This document shows, one piece after another, positions 8,934 to 17,261 of a stretch of DNA of 64,000 bases. This stretch comes from JAOUJD01 sp963726405 (GTDB lineage Bacteria > Pseudomonadota > Gammaproteobacteria > Burkholderiales > Burkholderiaceae_F): NCBI GenBank assembly GCA_963726405.1, contig CAVSCF010000016.1, positions 1 to 64,000 on the forward strand, given 5' to 3'. Under the pieces are notes generated by a model that was given only the letters and a program-made list of their open reading frames with translations, was not told the DNA's origin and ran no database searches. How positions within the stretch are numbered: the first letter of the stretch is position 1; each line of letters opens with the position of its first letter. A program made the translations under genes and the position numbers.

Positions 8934-10055
8934 ATGCCTGCGCCGAGCGGCTCCGCCAGCGGCGCTTCCGAACTGTTCATCGGTCTGATGACGGGCACCA
9001 GCCTCGATGGCGTGGACGCCGTGCTCGCCGATTGCGCGCAGCGCGTTCCGCGGTCCATGGCCCACGTACATCGGGCGCTTCCGCCCGCGTTGCGCGCCGA
9101 GTTGCTCGCGCTCAATGGGCCAGGCAACGACGAAATCCATCGCAGCCACATCGCTTCGCAGGAACTGGCGCGCTGCTACGCCGATGCGGTGACGGCACTG
9201 CTGCACGAAAGCGGAGTTCAAGCGCGCGCAGTGCGAGCCATCGGAGCCCATGGACAGACAGTCCGCCACCGCCCGGATCTCGGCTACACGGTCCAGCTCA
9301 ACGCGCCTGCGCTGCTCGCCGAACTCTGCGGCATCGACGTCGTCGCGGACTTCCGCAGCCGGGACATTGCCGCGGGCGGGCAAGGAGCGCCGCTGGTGCC
9401 GGCGTTCCATCGCATTGCGTTCAGCGGCGACAAGCCGCGGGCCGTGGTGAACATCGGCGGCATCAGCAACATCACCTTCCTCGACGGCGAAAAGGTCCTG
9501 GGGTTCGATGCCGGGCCGGGCAACGTGCTGATCGACGGCTGGATGTCCGCGCGGTTCGATGCGCCCTTCGATGCCGACGGCGCGCTGGCTGCGACGGCCA
9601 CGCCGGACGAGGACCTGATCCACGCGCTGATGACGGAGCCGTACTTCACGGCCGCGCCACCGAAGAGCACCGGACGCGATCTCTTTACCCTCGATTGGGT
9701 GCTGCGGGCGCTGGGCAACCGGGAGTTGGATGCGAAAACGGTCCTGGCTACTCTCACCGAACTGACCGCACGCGCAATCGGCGATGCCCTCCTGCAGTGG
9801 GCGCCGAACGCCGCGGAGGTGCTGGTCTGCGGCGGCGGTGCGCGAAACGCGACGCTGATCCGCGCTTTGCAGCGTCGCGCAGGCACGCGGGCGGTGCGCC
9901 TCACGGACTCAGTCGGCGTGCCCTCGGATCAGGTAGAGGCGCTGGCGTTCGCGTGGCTCGCGAAGTGCCATGTGCAACGAATTACGGGCAACCTTCCGGA
10001 GGCGACCGGCGCAACGGGAGCGCGAGTACTCGGAGCGCTGTACCCGGCGGGTTGA
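8934..10055 (+). CDS. anmK: Anhydro-N-acetylmuramic acid kinase
   Basis: 373 residues. Phosphorylates and ring-opens 1,6-anhydro-MurNAc released during peptidoglycan turnover, giving MurNAc-6-P for recycling (cytosolic). Family signatures are LFIGLMTGTSLDGVDAVL at the N-terminus, AIGAHGQTVRHRPDLGYT, VADFRSRDIAAGGQGAPL, VVNIGGISNITFL, FDAGPGNVLIDGW and the late VLVCGGGARNATLI. The gene follows the M23 peptidase stop by 8 bp, so the two are probably co-transcribed. It is followed by a strong bidirectional terminator. Confidence 0.96.
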   Translation: MPAPSGSASGASELFIGLMTGTSLDGVDAVLADCAQRVPRSMAHVHRALPPALRAELLALNGPGNDEIHRSHIASQELARCYADAVTALLHESGVQARAVRAIGAHGQTVRHRPDLGYTVQLNAPALLAELCGIDVVADFRSRDIAAGGQGAPLVPAFHRIAFSGDKPRAVVNIGGISNITFLDGEKVLGFDAGPGNVLIDGWMSARFDAPFDADGALAATATPDEDLIHALMTEPYFTAAPPKSTGRDLFTLDWVLRALGNRELDAKTVLATLTELTARAIGDALLQWAPNAAEVLVCGGGARNATLIRALQRRAGTRAVRLTDSVGVPSDQVEALAFAWLAKCHVQRITGNLPEATGATGARVLGALYPAG

Positions 10056-10083
10056 GTGGAGAACTGCGGGGAGAGCGGACAGC

Positions 10084-10112
10084 AAAAGGGGCGCCAAGGC
10101 GCCCCTTTTTCT
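10084..10112. terminator. Bidirectional intrinsic terminator between anmK and erpA
   Basis: AAAAGGGGCGCC at 10084-10095 pairs perfectly with GGCGCCCCTTTT at 10098-10109 around a 2-nt loop. T-tracts flank it on both strands, placing it to stop the convergent anmK (plus) and erpA (minus) transcripts. Confidence 0.9.
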
Positions 10113-10124
10113 TTCAGTCCCGGA

Positions 10125-10475
10125 TCAGGCCGAGAACGAGGAACCGCACCCGCACGTGGTGGTCGCGTTCGGATTCTTGATCACGAACTGCGCGCCCTCG
10201 AGGTCTTCCTTGTAGTCGATCTCGGCACCCGTCAGGTACTGATAGCTCATGGAGTCTATGAGCAGCGTGACGCCGTTCTTGACCATCGTGGCGTCGTCGT
10301 CGTTGACGACTTCGTCGAACGTGAAACCGTACTGGAAGCCGGAGCAGCCGCCGCCCTGCACGAAGACGCGCAGCTTGAGTTCCGGGTTGCCTTCCTCGTC
10401 GATCAGCGCCTTGACCTTGGCCGCCGCGGCGTCGGTGAAGTTCAGGGGCGCCGGCATCTCGACTGCAGCGTTCAT
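10125..10475 (-). CDS. erpA: Iron-sulfur cluster insertion protein ErpA
   Basis: 116-residue A-type Fe-S carrier that delivers clusters to target apoproteins. The three conserved cysteines are visible: one in VFVQGGGCSGFQYGF and two in the C-terminal TTTCGCGSSF. The region LNFTDAAAAKVKALIDEE is the typical HesB/IscA start. The rest of an isc/suf operon is absent, as is usual for erpA, which sits alone next to ribosomal-protein and wall genes in betaproteobacteria. It ends against the terminator at 10084-10112. Confidence 0.96.
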   Translation of the reverse strand: MNAAVEMPAPLNFTDAAAAKVKALIDEEGNPELKLRVFVQGGGCSGFQYGFTFDEVVNDDDATMVKNGVTLLIDSMSYQYLTGAEIDYKEDLEGAQFVIKNPNATTTCGCGSSFSA

Positions 10476-10542
10476 GTCGGTTTTCTCCAGAAGAATTCTG
10501 TCAGCGATTATAGGTAAGGAGCGCGCCCGCGGCGAATTCCCG

Positions 10543-10959
10543 TCAAGTCTCCGAGGTGGTACCGCCGGCGGCCAATTTCAATGCCGGCCGGCCCTCGGCG
10601 CCGGCCGTGTAGATCAGCCGGCCTTCAACCACGGCGCCATGATGGATTTCGAGCGCCCTGTAGTAGACATCGCCTGTGATCCTCGCTTTGGGCTGAAGTT
10701 CCAGCAACTGGGATGCGTGGAGCGGGCCGTTCACCGTGCCCGATACGACCAGATGCGCGGCGTGGACTTCGCCATCCACCTTGCCCTGCTCGCTGATGAT
10801 GACCATGCAGGCGTCGCCCGAGCCACAGCGCACGTCGCCGACCACGGCGCCATCGATGCGCAATCCGCCGGTGTATGTCAGCGTCCCCTCGATCGTCGTC
10901 CCGGCACCGATGAGCGTGCCGATCGTCTTCTGCGTGGGAGTCGTCTTGTTGCCGAACAT
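10543..10959 (-). CDS. Bactofilin (polymer-forming cytoskeletal protein)
   Basis: 138 residues. The bactofilin/DUF583 beta-helical core is recognised from TIGTLIGAGTTIEGTLTYTGGLRIDG, a run of short strand repeats (VVGDVRC, VDGEVHAAHLVVSGTVNG, ARITGDVYYRALEIHHGAVVEG) and short disordered ends. Bactofilins polymerise without nucleotide and scaffold local envelope processes, and some recruit M23 peptidases. An M23 gene lies nearby, but on the other strand. It begins 8 bp after the DUF6776 gene, so the two are very likely one transcript. Confidence 0.92.
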   Translation of the reverse strand: MFGNKTTPTQKTIGTLIGAGTTIEGTLTYTGGLRIDGAVVGDVRCGSGDACMVIISEQGKVDGEVHAAHLVVSGTVNGPLHASQLLELQPKARITGDVYYRALEIHHGAVVEGRLIYTAGAEGRPALKLAAGGTTSET

Positions 10960-10967
10960 GCCACCTC

Positions 10968-11702
10968 CTACATCGTGAATGTTTGCTGCGCGCGGGTCTC
11001 GCCATCCGCCTGGATCCGCACGAGGACCGATCGCACCGTTGCGCCGGCCGGGATCGAGAAGCTGCCCTCCACCCGCTGATAGTGACGGAACGCAAGCGGT
11101 GCGGGGCCCGCATTGGGCAGCGCGGGATCAGGCAGTTGCAGAACCCACGGCCTTCCGCCCTGCTGCAGGCTCACTGTCAGGCTTACGGCTCCGACGAAAT
11201 CGCGCGCCGGGCGACCGCTCTGCTGCACCAGCAGACGATAGCGCAGCGAATTGGGCTCGCCATCGGCCTGGACCTTGAAGCTGCGGATGACGACGCCCTT
11301 GGCGTTGGCCGGCATCGGCAGCAGGCTTTCGAAGAACGCCAGGTCCCCCTTGAGGCGCGCGTTCTCGTCTTCGAGCAGCTTCACCTGAACGCGGACCTGC
11401 TCCTGCGCGGAGCGCTCCACCTTCAACTGGTTTTCCCAACTCACGGCGGCGGCGGCCTGGCGGTCGCGTTCCGCGGTCGCCTGCGCGAGCAGCGACCTGG
11501 CCCGGCTCAACTCGTCACGCAATTCACCGAGATCCGGCCCGCCGAATCTGCGGCCATTTTCGTAAATCGCGAAACCCGCCGCGACCGCGAGCGACAGTCC
11601 GACAAAGCCGATCAGCGCGCGCAACGGCCACGGAAGCTGAGTGCGGACGGCGACGCGTGGGCCGCTGACCGAAAGATTCCGCACCCACAACTTCCACTTC
11701 AT
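10968..11702 (-). CDS. DUF6776-type membrane protein with coiled coil, partner of bactofilin
   Basis: 244 residues. A short cytoplasmic N-terminus leads into one membrane helix (ALIGFVGLSLAVAAGFAIY, about residues 29-47). A coiled coil follows, rich in E/R/A heptads (LRDELSRARSLLAQATAERD to about residue 125), and then a beta-rich periplasmic domain. The start at 11702 (MKWKLWVRN) has GGAAG upstream. Its place directly upstream of the bactofilin is the usual one in Burkholderiales. A scaffold-anchoring or envelope-assembly role is inferred from the topology and partner. I do not know an experimentally assigned function. Confidence 0.85.
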   Translation of the reverse strand: MKWKLWVRNLSVSGPRVAVRTQLPWPLRALIGFVGLSLAVAAGFAIYENGRRFGGPDLGELRDELSRARSLLAQATAERDRQAAAAVSWENQLKVERSAQEQVRVQVKLLEDENARLKGDLAFFESLLPMPANAKGVVIRSFKVQADGEPNSLRYRLLVQQSGRPARDFVGAVSLTVSLQQGGRPWVLQLPDPALPNAGPAPLAFRHYQRVEGSFSIPAGATVRSVLVRIQADGETRAQQTFTM

Positions 11703-11749
11703 CGGGATTCGTCTTCCAGGGGCCTCGGCACTTCCGTTACAGCCCAAAT

Positions 11750-11785
11750 GAAAAGGCCGCTCGTGCAAGCCTTACGGAGCGGCCT
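11750..11785 (-). terminator. Intrinsic terminator downstream of rplM-rpsI
   Basis: On the minus strand AGGCCGCTC (11785-11777) pairs perfectly with GAGCGGCCT (11762-11754) around a 14-nt loop, followed by TTTT (11753-11750). It sits about 150 bp past the rpsI stop and before the DUF6776 gene, so it should end the ribosomal-protein transcript. Confidence 0.8.
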
Positions 11786-11933
11786 CTTGTTTTGCGGCGA
11801 GTATAGGCGTGCGATGTGTGTTTCATCGACAGCCGTGCCGCCCGCTGCATCCCCTGAAAAGGGGCACACCGGACGGCCGAAGCGCGGCAGAAAACAGCAG
11901 GTGGCGCGGAGACCGCGCCGCCTGCCTCGTGCG

Positions 11934-12326
11934 TCAGCGCTTCGAGAACTGCTTGCGGCGGCGCGCCTTGCGGAAGCCGACCTTCTTGCGCTCGACCTCG
12001 CGCGCATCGCGCGTCACCAGGCCCGCGTTCGACAGGGCGGGTTTCAGCGTCGCGTCGTAGTCGATCAGGGCGCGCGTGATGCCGTGGCGCACCGCGCCGG
12101 CCTGGCCGGACTCGCCGCCACCATGCACGTTGACCAGGACGTCGAACGTGTCCTTGTGGTTCGTCAGTTCGAGCGGCTGGCGCGCAATCATGCGGCCGGT
12201 CTCGCGCTGGAAGTAGGTATCGATCGAACGGCCGTTGATGAGGATCTCGCCCTTGCCGCGCTTGATGAAGACGCGCGCGACCGAGCTCTTGCGCCGACCC
12301 GTTCCGTAGTTGTAATTGCCGATCAT
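11934..12326 (-). CDS. rpsI: 30S ribosomal protein S9
   Basis: 130 residues, the standard length. It opens NYNYGTGRRKSSVARVF, contains INGRSIDTYFQRETGRM and VNVHGGGESGQAGAVRHG, and ends in the conserved basic tail KARRRKQFSKR that reaches toward the P-site tRNA. It follows rplM by 8 bp in the universal L13-S9 order, with a terminator about 150 bp downstream. Confidence 0.98.
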   Translation of the reverse strand: MIGNYNYGTGRRKSSVARVFIKRGKGEILINGRSIDTYFQRETGRMIARQPLELTNHKDTFDVLVNVHGGGESGQAGAVRHGITRALIDYDATLKPALSNAGLVTRDAREVERKKVGFRKARRRKQFSKR

Positions 12327-12334
12327 GTCGTCTC

Positions 12335-12763
12335 TCAGATCTCGAGCGATTTGGGTTGCTGCGCGGTATGCGGGTGCTGGCCGTCCGCGTAGATCTTCAG
12401 TTTCTTGATCATCGCGTAGCCGAGCGGGCCCTTGGGCAGCATGCCCTTGACCGCGATCTGCAGCGCGCGACCCGGGAAACGCTCCTGCATCTTCCGGAAG
12501 TTGGTCTCGTACACGCCGCCGGGATAGCCGCTGTGGCGGTAGTACATCTTGTTCTCGTCCTTCGCCCCGGTGACGCGCAGCTTGGCTGCGTTGACGACGA
12601 CGATGAAGTCGCCGGTGTCGACGTGCGGGGTGTACTCGGGCTTGTGCTTGCCGCGCAGACGAAGCGCGATCTGGCTCGCAAGGCGCCCCACCACCTTGTC
12701 GCTGGCGTCGACGACCAGCCAGTCGCGCTTCACTTCGTGGTGTTTCGCAGAAAAGGTCTTCAT
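12335..12763 (-). CDS. rplM: 50S ribosomal protein L13
   Basis: 142 residues from the ATG at 12763 (MKTFSAKHHEVKRDWLVVDA), matching the E. coli length. An in-frame ATG at 12772 would add three residues but has a ribosome site too close to it. Conserved L13 features are VVGRLASQIALRLRGKHK, DTGDFIVVVNAAKLRVTG, YYRHSGYPGG and GMLPKGPLGYAMIKKL. It is first gene of the rplM-rpsI operon. About 530 bp of non-coding DNA lie upstream, which must contain its promoter. Confidence 0.98.
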   Translation of the reverse strand: MKTFSAKHHEVKRDWLVVDASDKVVGRLASQIALRLRGKHKPEYTPHVDTGDFIVVVNAAKLRVTGAKDENKMYYRHSGYPGGVYETNFRKMQERFPGRALQIAVKGMLPKGPLGYAMIKKLKIYADGQHPHTAQQPKSLEI

Positions 12764-13298
12764 GGCATTCATCCAGGCAATGGCGCTGTGCGCCGCGCCG
12801 TCAATCCACCGCGGTGCTTGCTGCCTTGCACCGCCGCATCCTTGACGCGCATCTTTCGGAACCGAACCCGCGCCGAGCCTGTATGGCCAGAAGCCTCATG
12901 TGCCCGAAGCAAAATTGACGGTCGTTCAACGGTCGTTCAAAGCCGACCCGGCCGGCAACCAAGCGCGCGGAAAGCCTTAAATTCTATTCGCTCAAGGGGT
13001 TGCGACGCAAGCCGCAAAAAAATTGGCCCGGACCTAGAGGCCGGGCCGAATCCACCTAAAGGAGGGTGGAGGAGACAAGGGTCGGGCACCGAAACGCCCG
13101 TTGAAGCCAGTATGAAAGCGAGCATGCTGCGTTGCAAGGTCGAAAAACCGATCGATTTGCAGTCCATCCGCGAGACTTAAGCGCTTTCCCTTTATGTTCA
13201 ATTGCTTAGCATTCTGATCTTCGGTCTAGAGCCAGTACTCGGCAACACGTCGCAGGCCAAAATGCGGACCGAAATGCAACAGACGGAGGCAACTTGCC
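12764..13298. other. 535-bp non-coding region with tandem operator-like repeat and hairpins
   Basis: Upstream of both rplM (minus) and the OsmC gene (plus). Two exact 11-bp copies of ACGGTCGTTCA lie at 12918-12939. Each holds an imperfect dyad of the kind bound by TetR-type repressors. At 13025-13047 GGCCCGG/CCGGGCC forms a 7-bp stem, and at 13052-13069 CCACC/GGTGG forms a second, followed by a GGAGGA ribosome-site-like stretch. A 22-codon open frame (13112-13180, opening MKASMLRCKVEKP) follows but is not shown to be a gene. The DNA here is less GC-rich than its surroundings. Confidence 0.45.
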
Positions 13299-13718
13299 AT
13301 GGAATGCAATGTTCGCTGGACAGGCGACGGAATGAGCTTCATCGCGCGGACCGGGAGCGGTCACCTGGTCACCATGGACGGCGCCGCCGCCGGCGGGGGC
13401 AACGACCTCGCGCCACGACCCATGGAGATGGTGCTGGTGGGCACCGGGGGCTGCACTGCCTACGACGTCGTCCTGATCCTCAAGCGGGGACGACACGACG
13501 TCCGCGGATGCGAGGTCCAGGTCGTCGCGGAACGCGCCGAACACGATCCCAAGGTCTTCACGCGGATCGAGCTGAAGTTCGTGGTCCGGGGACGCAATCT
13601 CAAGCGCGATGCCGTGGAGCGGGCCGTGCAACTGTCGCATGAGAAGTACTGCTCGGCCACCGCCATGCTGGCGAAGACTGCCGAGATCAGCCACAGCGTG
13701 GAGATTGTCGACGACTGA
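13299..13718 (+). CDS. OsmC family protein (YhfA-type)
   Basis: 139 residues. OsmC/Ohr-fold proteins are thiol-dependent hydroperoxide reductases or related enzymes. The two family cysteines are present: one in LVGTGGCTAYDVV (about residue 51) and one in HEKYCSATAMLA (about residue 115). The core ALPRPMEMVL-type region reads LAPRPMEMVLVGTG. GGAGG lies about 9 nt before the ATG (13299). It converges with coq7, with only 6 bp between the stops. The nearer relatives are the YhfA branch of unknown substrate rather than classical peroxidase OsmC, which is a judgement from the motifs and not a search. Confidence 0.9.
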   Translation: MECNVRWTGDGMSFIARTGSGHLVTMDGAAAGGGNDLAPRPMEMVLVGTGGCTAYDVVLILKRGRHDVRGCEVQVVAERAEHDPKVFTRIELKFVVRGRNLKRDAVERAVQLSHEKYCSATAMLAKTAEISHSVEIVDD

Positions 13719-13724
13719 CGGGCG

Positions 13725-14369
13725 TCAGATGTAGTGCGCTGTCCGCGTCATCACGCGCGCGGCCAGTCGCATGGCCATTCGAATCGGGAACGGCAACTCC
13801 CTCCCCCCAAGGTCCGTTGCTGCCTCCGCGTGGCGCACCTCGTCGTCCTTCATCTGCGCGACGATCGCGCGGGAGGCAGTATCCGCTTCGGGCAAGCGCT
13901 CGAGGTGGCCCTGGAGATGCTGCTCGACCTGTCGTTCGGTTTCGGCCATGAACCCGAGGCTCGCATGGTCGCCGATGCGCGCCGCCACCAGGCCGATCGT
14001 GAACGCGCCGCCGTACCAGAGCGGGTTGAGCAGGCTCGTACGGCCGCCAAGCTCCCGGATGCGCTGTTCCGTCCACGCCAGATGGTCGGTCTCTTCACGC
14101 GCGGCCTGCTCGAAGGTCGCCCGCAACTCGGGATTGCTGGCGGCCAGCGCCTGCGCGTCGTACAGCGCTTGTGCGCACACCTCGCCGACATGGTTCACGC
14201 GCATCAACGCGGCCGCTTCGCGCGCTTCTTCGGCACTCAGGTCTTGATTGGCGGCAAGACCCGCGGTCGGCGAGGGTCGCAGGGCCGTGGGACTGGCCGC
14301 GAGCGTTCGTAATGCGCGATCGGCGGCCGCGAGCAGTTGGTCAAGGGGACTGCGGGATGACAGGTCCAT
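13725..14369 (-). CDS. coq7: Demethoxyubiquinone monooxygenase Coq7
   Basis: 214 residues, hydroxylating the demethoxyubiquinol ring in aerobic ubiquinone synthesis at the inner membrane. The carboxylate di-iron ligands are visible as two ExxH motifs, AREETDHLAW (about residue 94) and KDDEVRHAEAA (near residue 180). Further ligand Glu residues lie in LMRVNHVGEVCAQALY and FMAETERQVEQHLQGH. The hydrophobic stretch LWYGGAFTIGLVAARIG fits interfacial membrane insertion. The ATG at 14369 gives the length usual for betaproteobacterial Coq7. It converges on the OsmC gene. Confidence 0.94.
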   Translation of the reverse strand: MDLSSRSPLDQLLAAADRALRTLAASPTALRPSPTAGLAANQDLSAEEAREAAALMRVNHVGEVCAQALYDAQALAASNPELRATFEQAAREETDHLAWTEQRIRELGGRTSLLNPLWYGGAFTIGLVAARIGDHASLGFMAETERQVEQHLQGHLERLPEADTASRAIVAQMKDDEVRHAEAATDLGGRELPFPIRMAMRLAARVMTRTAHYI

Positions 14370-14502
14370 GTTGCGGAAAACTGACGCGTGGAATACGCAG
14401 TTGAATGCACCCGAGCGCACGCCCGAATGTCGGAGCTATTCTCGCACCATTCGCGGGGCAAACCCGCGGCCGAAGACCTATAAGAACCAGGAGAGACTCC
14501 CC

Positions 14503-15867
14503 ATGCGTAAAAGTCTGGTAGCAGTTGCGCTCGCGTTCGCGTTTCCGGCGGCTTTCGCACAGTCGAGCGTGACCCTCTACGGCCTCGTGGATATCGGTGT
14601 CGAGTACGTCGACGTCGGGAACCTGTCCTCCACGCGCATCAACAGCGGCATTTCACAGGGCTCGCGCTGGGGCATCCGCGGCAGTGAAAACCTGGGCGGC
14701 GGCTACAGCGCCATCTTCACATTGGAGAGCCGGATCAACATCGATACCGGCAGCGTGACGAACAACAACTCGCTGTACTTCTGCAAGCCGACCGGCTCCA
14801 CCGCGGCGGCGGTGTGCCCGGGCATCGGTGTGGTGACGATCCCGTCCGCCGCGGTCGTCGGCGGGATGAACTTTATCAACGACCTCCTGCTGCAATCCGT
14901 CACGACGGTGAATTCCGCCGGCGCCCTGTTCGACCGCCAGGCCTACGCCGGGCTGGTCACGCCGTACGGTGCGGTAATCGCCGGTCGCCAGTACACGCCG
15001 GGCTACGAGATCATCAACAAGTACAGCGTGTTGGGTGACCAGACAGCGCTGCAGTTCGGCCAGGGGTTCACGACACCGCAGATTCGCGCGAACAATGCGC
15101 TGCAGTACCGGGCTGAGTTGAAGGGCTTCACGCTGTCGCTGATGTACGGCTTCGGCGGTTCCGAGGGCCAGCGCAACGAGCGCGCGGCCCCGCCGACCGA
15201 CGGCGATGACTTCATGGGCGGCAACGTGCAGTACACGACCGCGAACTGGGGTGTCGGTGCCGGGTACAACCGGACCAACGTCGTGCCCTACGCCACGCAG
15301 GCGGCCGGCACGCCGACCAAGAGGACCGGTCTCGAGACCATCAACCTCGGCGGCTGGGTCGGCTTCGGCCCCTTCAAGTTCTACGCACAGTGGATGGGCC
15401 GCCAGAACGACAATCCGATCCTGACGCCACAGGACCTCCAGAGCCTCGCGATCCTGGCCGCAACGCCGGCGGGAGCCGCCCAAGTGCAGCAGACCCTCCT
15501 TGGCCTGCAGATCCATCCGACCGACATGGACCTGATGCGCGGCTTCGCCGGTCCGACGGATTCGGACGCCTATCACCTCGGCGCCTCGTGGACGATCGGA
15601 CCGCACGTGCTGTACGGCGTCTACAACTACGGCAAGGACAAGGCGCGCAGCGTGTGGGCGACGCAGGACGCCACGGCGTCTCACTTCGGTGTCGCGTACT
15701 TCTACAACTTCTCGCGCCGCACGGCCCTGTACGGTGTCGCGGCGATGATGAAGAACGGCGACCAGTCGCGCATGAGCTTGTCGTCGGCCGGTTACACCAC
15801 GGGCTGGACGACCGCCGCCGGCGAGGACGCCACGGCGCTCCAATTTGGAGTTCGCCACACGTTCTAA
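14503..15867 (+). CDS. Outer-membrane porin (Porin_4 / gram-negative porin family)
   Basis: 454 residues. The signal peptide MRKSLVAVALAFAFPAAFA is followed by the hallmark QSSVTLYGLVDIGVEY, and the protein ends in the C-terminal Phe motif (FGVRHTF) recognised by the BAM machinery. Internal hallmarks are SRWGIRGSENLGGGYSAIF, FDRQAYAGLVTPYGAVIAGR and YFYNFSRRTALYGV. A GGAGAG ribosome site precedes the ATG at 14503. It is longer than the second porin because of extra loops (a Cys-containing insertion YFCKPTGSTAAAVCP near residue 90). It forms trimeric channels for small hydrophilic or anionic solutes. Substrate preference cannot be read from the sequence. Confidence 0.94.
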   Translation: MRKSLVAVALAFAFPAAFAQSSVTLYGLVDIGVEYVDVGNLSSTRINSGISQGSRWGIRGSENLGGGYSAIFTLESRINIDTGSVTNNNSLYFCKPTGSTAAAVCPGIGVVTIPSAAVVGGMNFINDLLLQSVTTVNSAGALFDRQAYAGLVTPYGAVIAGRQYTPGYEIINKYSVLGDQTALQFGQGFTTPQIRANNALQYRAELKGFTLSLMYGFGGSEGQRNERAAPPTDGDDFMGGNVQYTTANWGVGAGYNRTNVVPYATQAAGTPTKRTGLETINLGGWVGFGPFKFYAQWMGRQNDNPILTPQDLQSLAILAATPAGAAQVQQTLLGLQIHPTDMDLMRGFAGPTDSDAYHLGASWTIGPHVLYGVYNYGKDKARSVWATQDATASHFGVAYFYNFSRRTALYGVAAMMKNGDQSRMSLSSAGYTTGWTTAAGEDATALQFGVRHTF

Positions 15868-15882
15868 TCGTTTCGCATCATG

Positions 15883-15915
15883 AAAACGGGGCGCCTTGGC
15901 GCCCCGTTTTCTTTG
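15883..15915 (+). terminator. Intrinsic terminator after the first porin
   Basis: AAAACGGGGCGCC (15883-15895) pairs perfectly with GGCGCCCCGTTTT (15898-15910), followed by CTTTG. It lies 15 bp after the porin stop. Confidence 0.9.
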
Positions 15916-16084
15916 TTGCCTCACTGCAACACGCTTTTGACCCTTTGACGGTGATTTCGCTCTGATTCTTTGCCTTGTCGGAGGGCGGGTGGAACAATCC
16001 TGTCAGCTTCCTCCGGGGAAGTGATTCAAGAACGCGGCGGCCGCCGCGAACAAGAATTCCCAACACTAGCTAGGAGAGCTTGGA

Positions 16085-17199
16085 ATGAAAAAAAGTCTGA
16101 TCGCACTCGCGCTGATGGGTGCCTTCTCGGGCGCCGCCTTCGCGCAATCGAACGTGACGATGTACGGCATTCTCGACGTGAACTACACGTGGCAAGAGCA
16201 GCCGACCGTCGTCGGCACCGGGACCGCTGCACGGGTCCAGCAGGAGAGCGTCAGCATGATCGACGGCAGCCACCAGTCGGGCAACCGCTGGGGCGTGCGC
16301 GGAACCGAGGCGCTGGGCGGCGGCCTGAGCGCGATCTTCGCGCTCGAAGCCGGCTTCAACATCGACACTGGCACCAGCGCGCAAGGTGGCCGTCTGTTCG
16401 GCCGTCAGGCCTACGCCGGCCTGTCCGGTGGCTGGGGCTCCGTGGTGGCCGGCCGTCTGGCCACGTTCTCGTCGGGCACCGGTGACTTCGACATGATCGG
16501 CCGCGTTGACCCGTTCCTGACCGGGTTCGGCCTGGCCAACGCCGGCAACACGTTCATCTCGATGAACTCGCTGCGCGTGGACAACGCCATCGCCTACGTG
16601 TCGCCGACATTCGCCGGCTTCAAGGCGGCGTCGGCTACACGACGCGCATCGACGGCCAGGAAGTGACCCCGTCGGGCAACAACGTCAGCGCGTTCATCTC
16701 CGGCATCAACTGGTCGGCCGGCCCGTTCTTCGCGGCGGTGACGTACGACGTGGTGAACAACATCAGCGGCGCGCCGGACCAGAAACACCTGCAGATTGGC
16801 GGCACGTGGGACATCGCTTCGTTCCGCCTGCACGCCGCGTGGGCCGATCAGTCGAACATCGCTGCAGTGCCGGTCGGCGGCACCGCCGGTACGTTCATCG
16901 TGCTGCCGACCGGACTGCAGAACTTCGACGCCAACTCCTGGCTGCTCGGCGCCACCTGGACCGCCACTTCGGCGATCAAGGTGTTCGGGTCGTATCAGGT
17001 GTTCGACGCCAAGGGCAAGACAGTCGGGACGACCAACTTCGAGCCGGACTTCAACATCTGGGCGCTCGGCGCAACGTACAACCTGTCGCGCCGCACCAAC
17101 CTGTACACGAGCTACGCCTCGCGCAACGCGGATGGCACGCTGCTGGAAAACTCGGCCAATGCCAAGCAGCTCGCGATCGGCGTCCGTCACCTGTTCTAA
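16085..17199 (+). CDS. Second outer-membrane porin (one-base shift mid-gene)
   Basis: About 371 residues after correction. The signal peptide MKKSLIALALMGAFSGAAFA is followed by QSNVTMYGILDVNYTW, then GNRWGVRGTEALGGGLSAIF, LFGRQAYAGLSGGWGSVVAG and the terminal LAIGVRHLF. A missing base near 16624 splits it: the frame leaves FAGFK and continues as GVGYTTRIDGQEV in the next frame. Both halves are plainly one porin. TAGGAGAG precedes the ATG. It is a paralogue of the porin 217 bp upstream, and each has its own terminator, so they are probably separate transcription units made by duplication. Confidence 0.92.
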
Positions 17200-17228
17200 G
17201 CAAAAAGAACAGTCAGCTGTACTGTGAA

Positions 17229-17256
17229 AGGCCGCTCTTCGGAGCGGCCTTTTTTT
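17229..17256 (+). terminator. Intrinsic terminator with UUCG tetraloop after the second porin
   Basis: AGGCCGCTC (17229-17237), TTCG loop, GAGCGGCCT (17242-17250), then a run of six Ts. It stands between the convergent porin and glpD genes and could also serve glpD on the other strand. Confidence 0.92.
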
Positions 17257-17261
17257 CGTCC

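Noticed and set aside
13112..13180. The 22-codon frame as a confirmed gene
   Set aside because: Its start is about 40 bp after the nearest ribosome-site-like stretch and there is no independent sign of translation. It is kept only as an observation in the gap entry.
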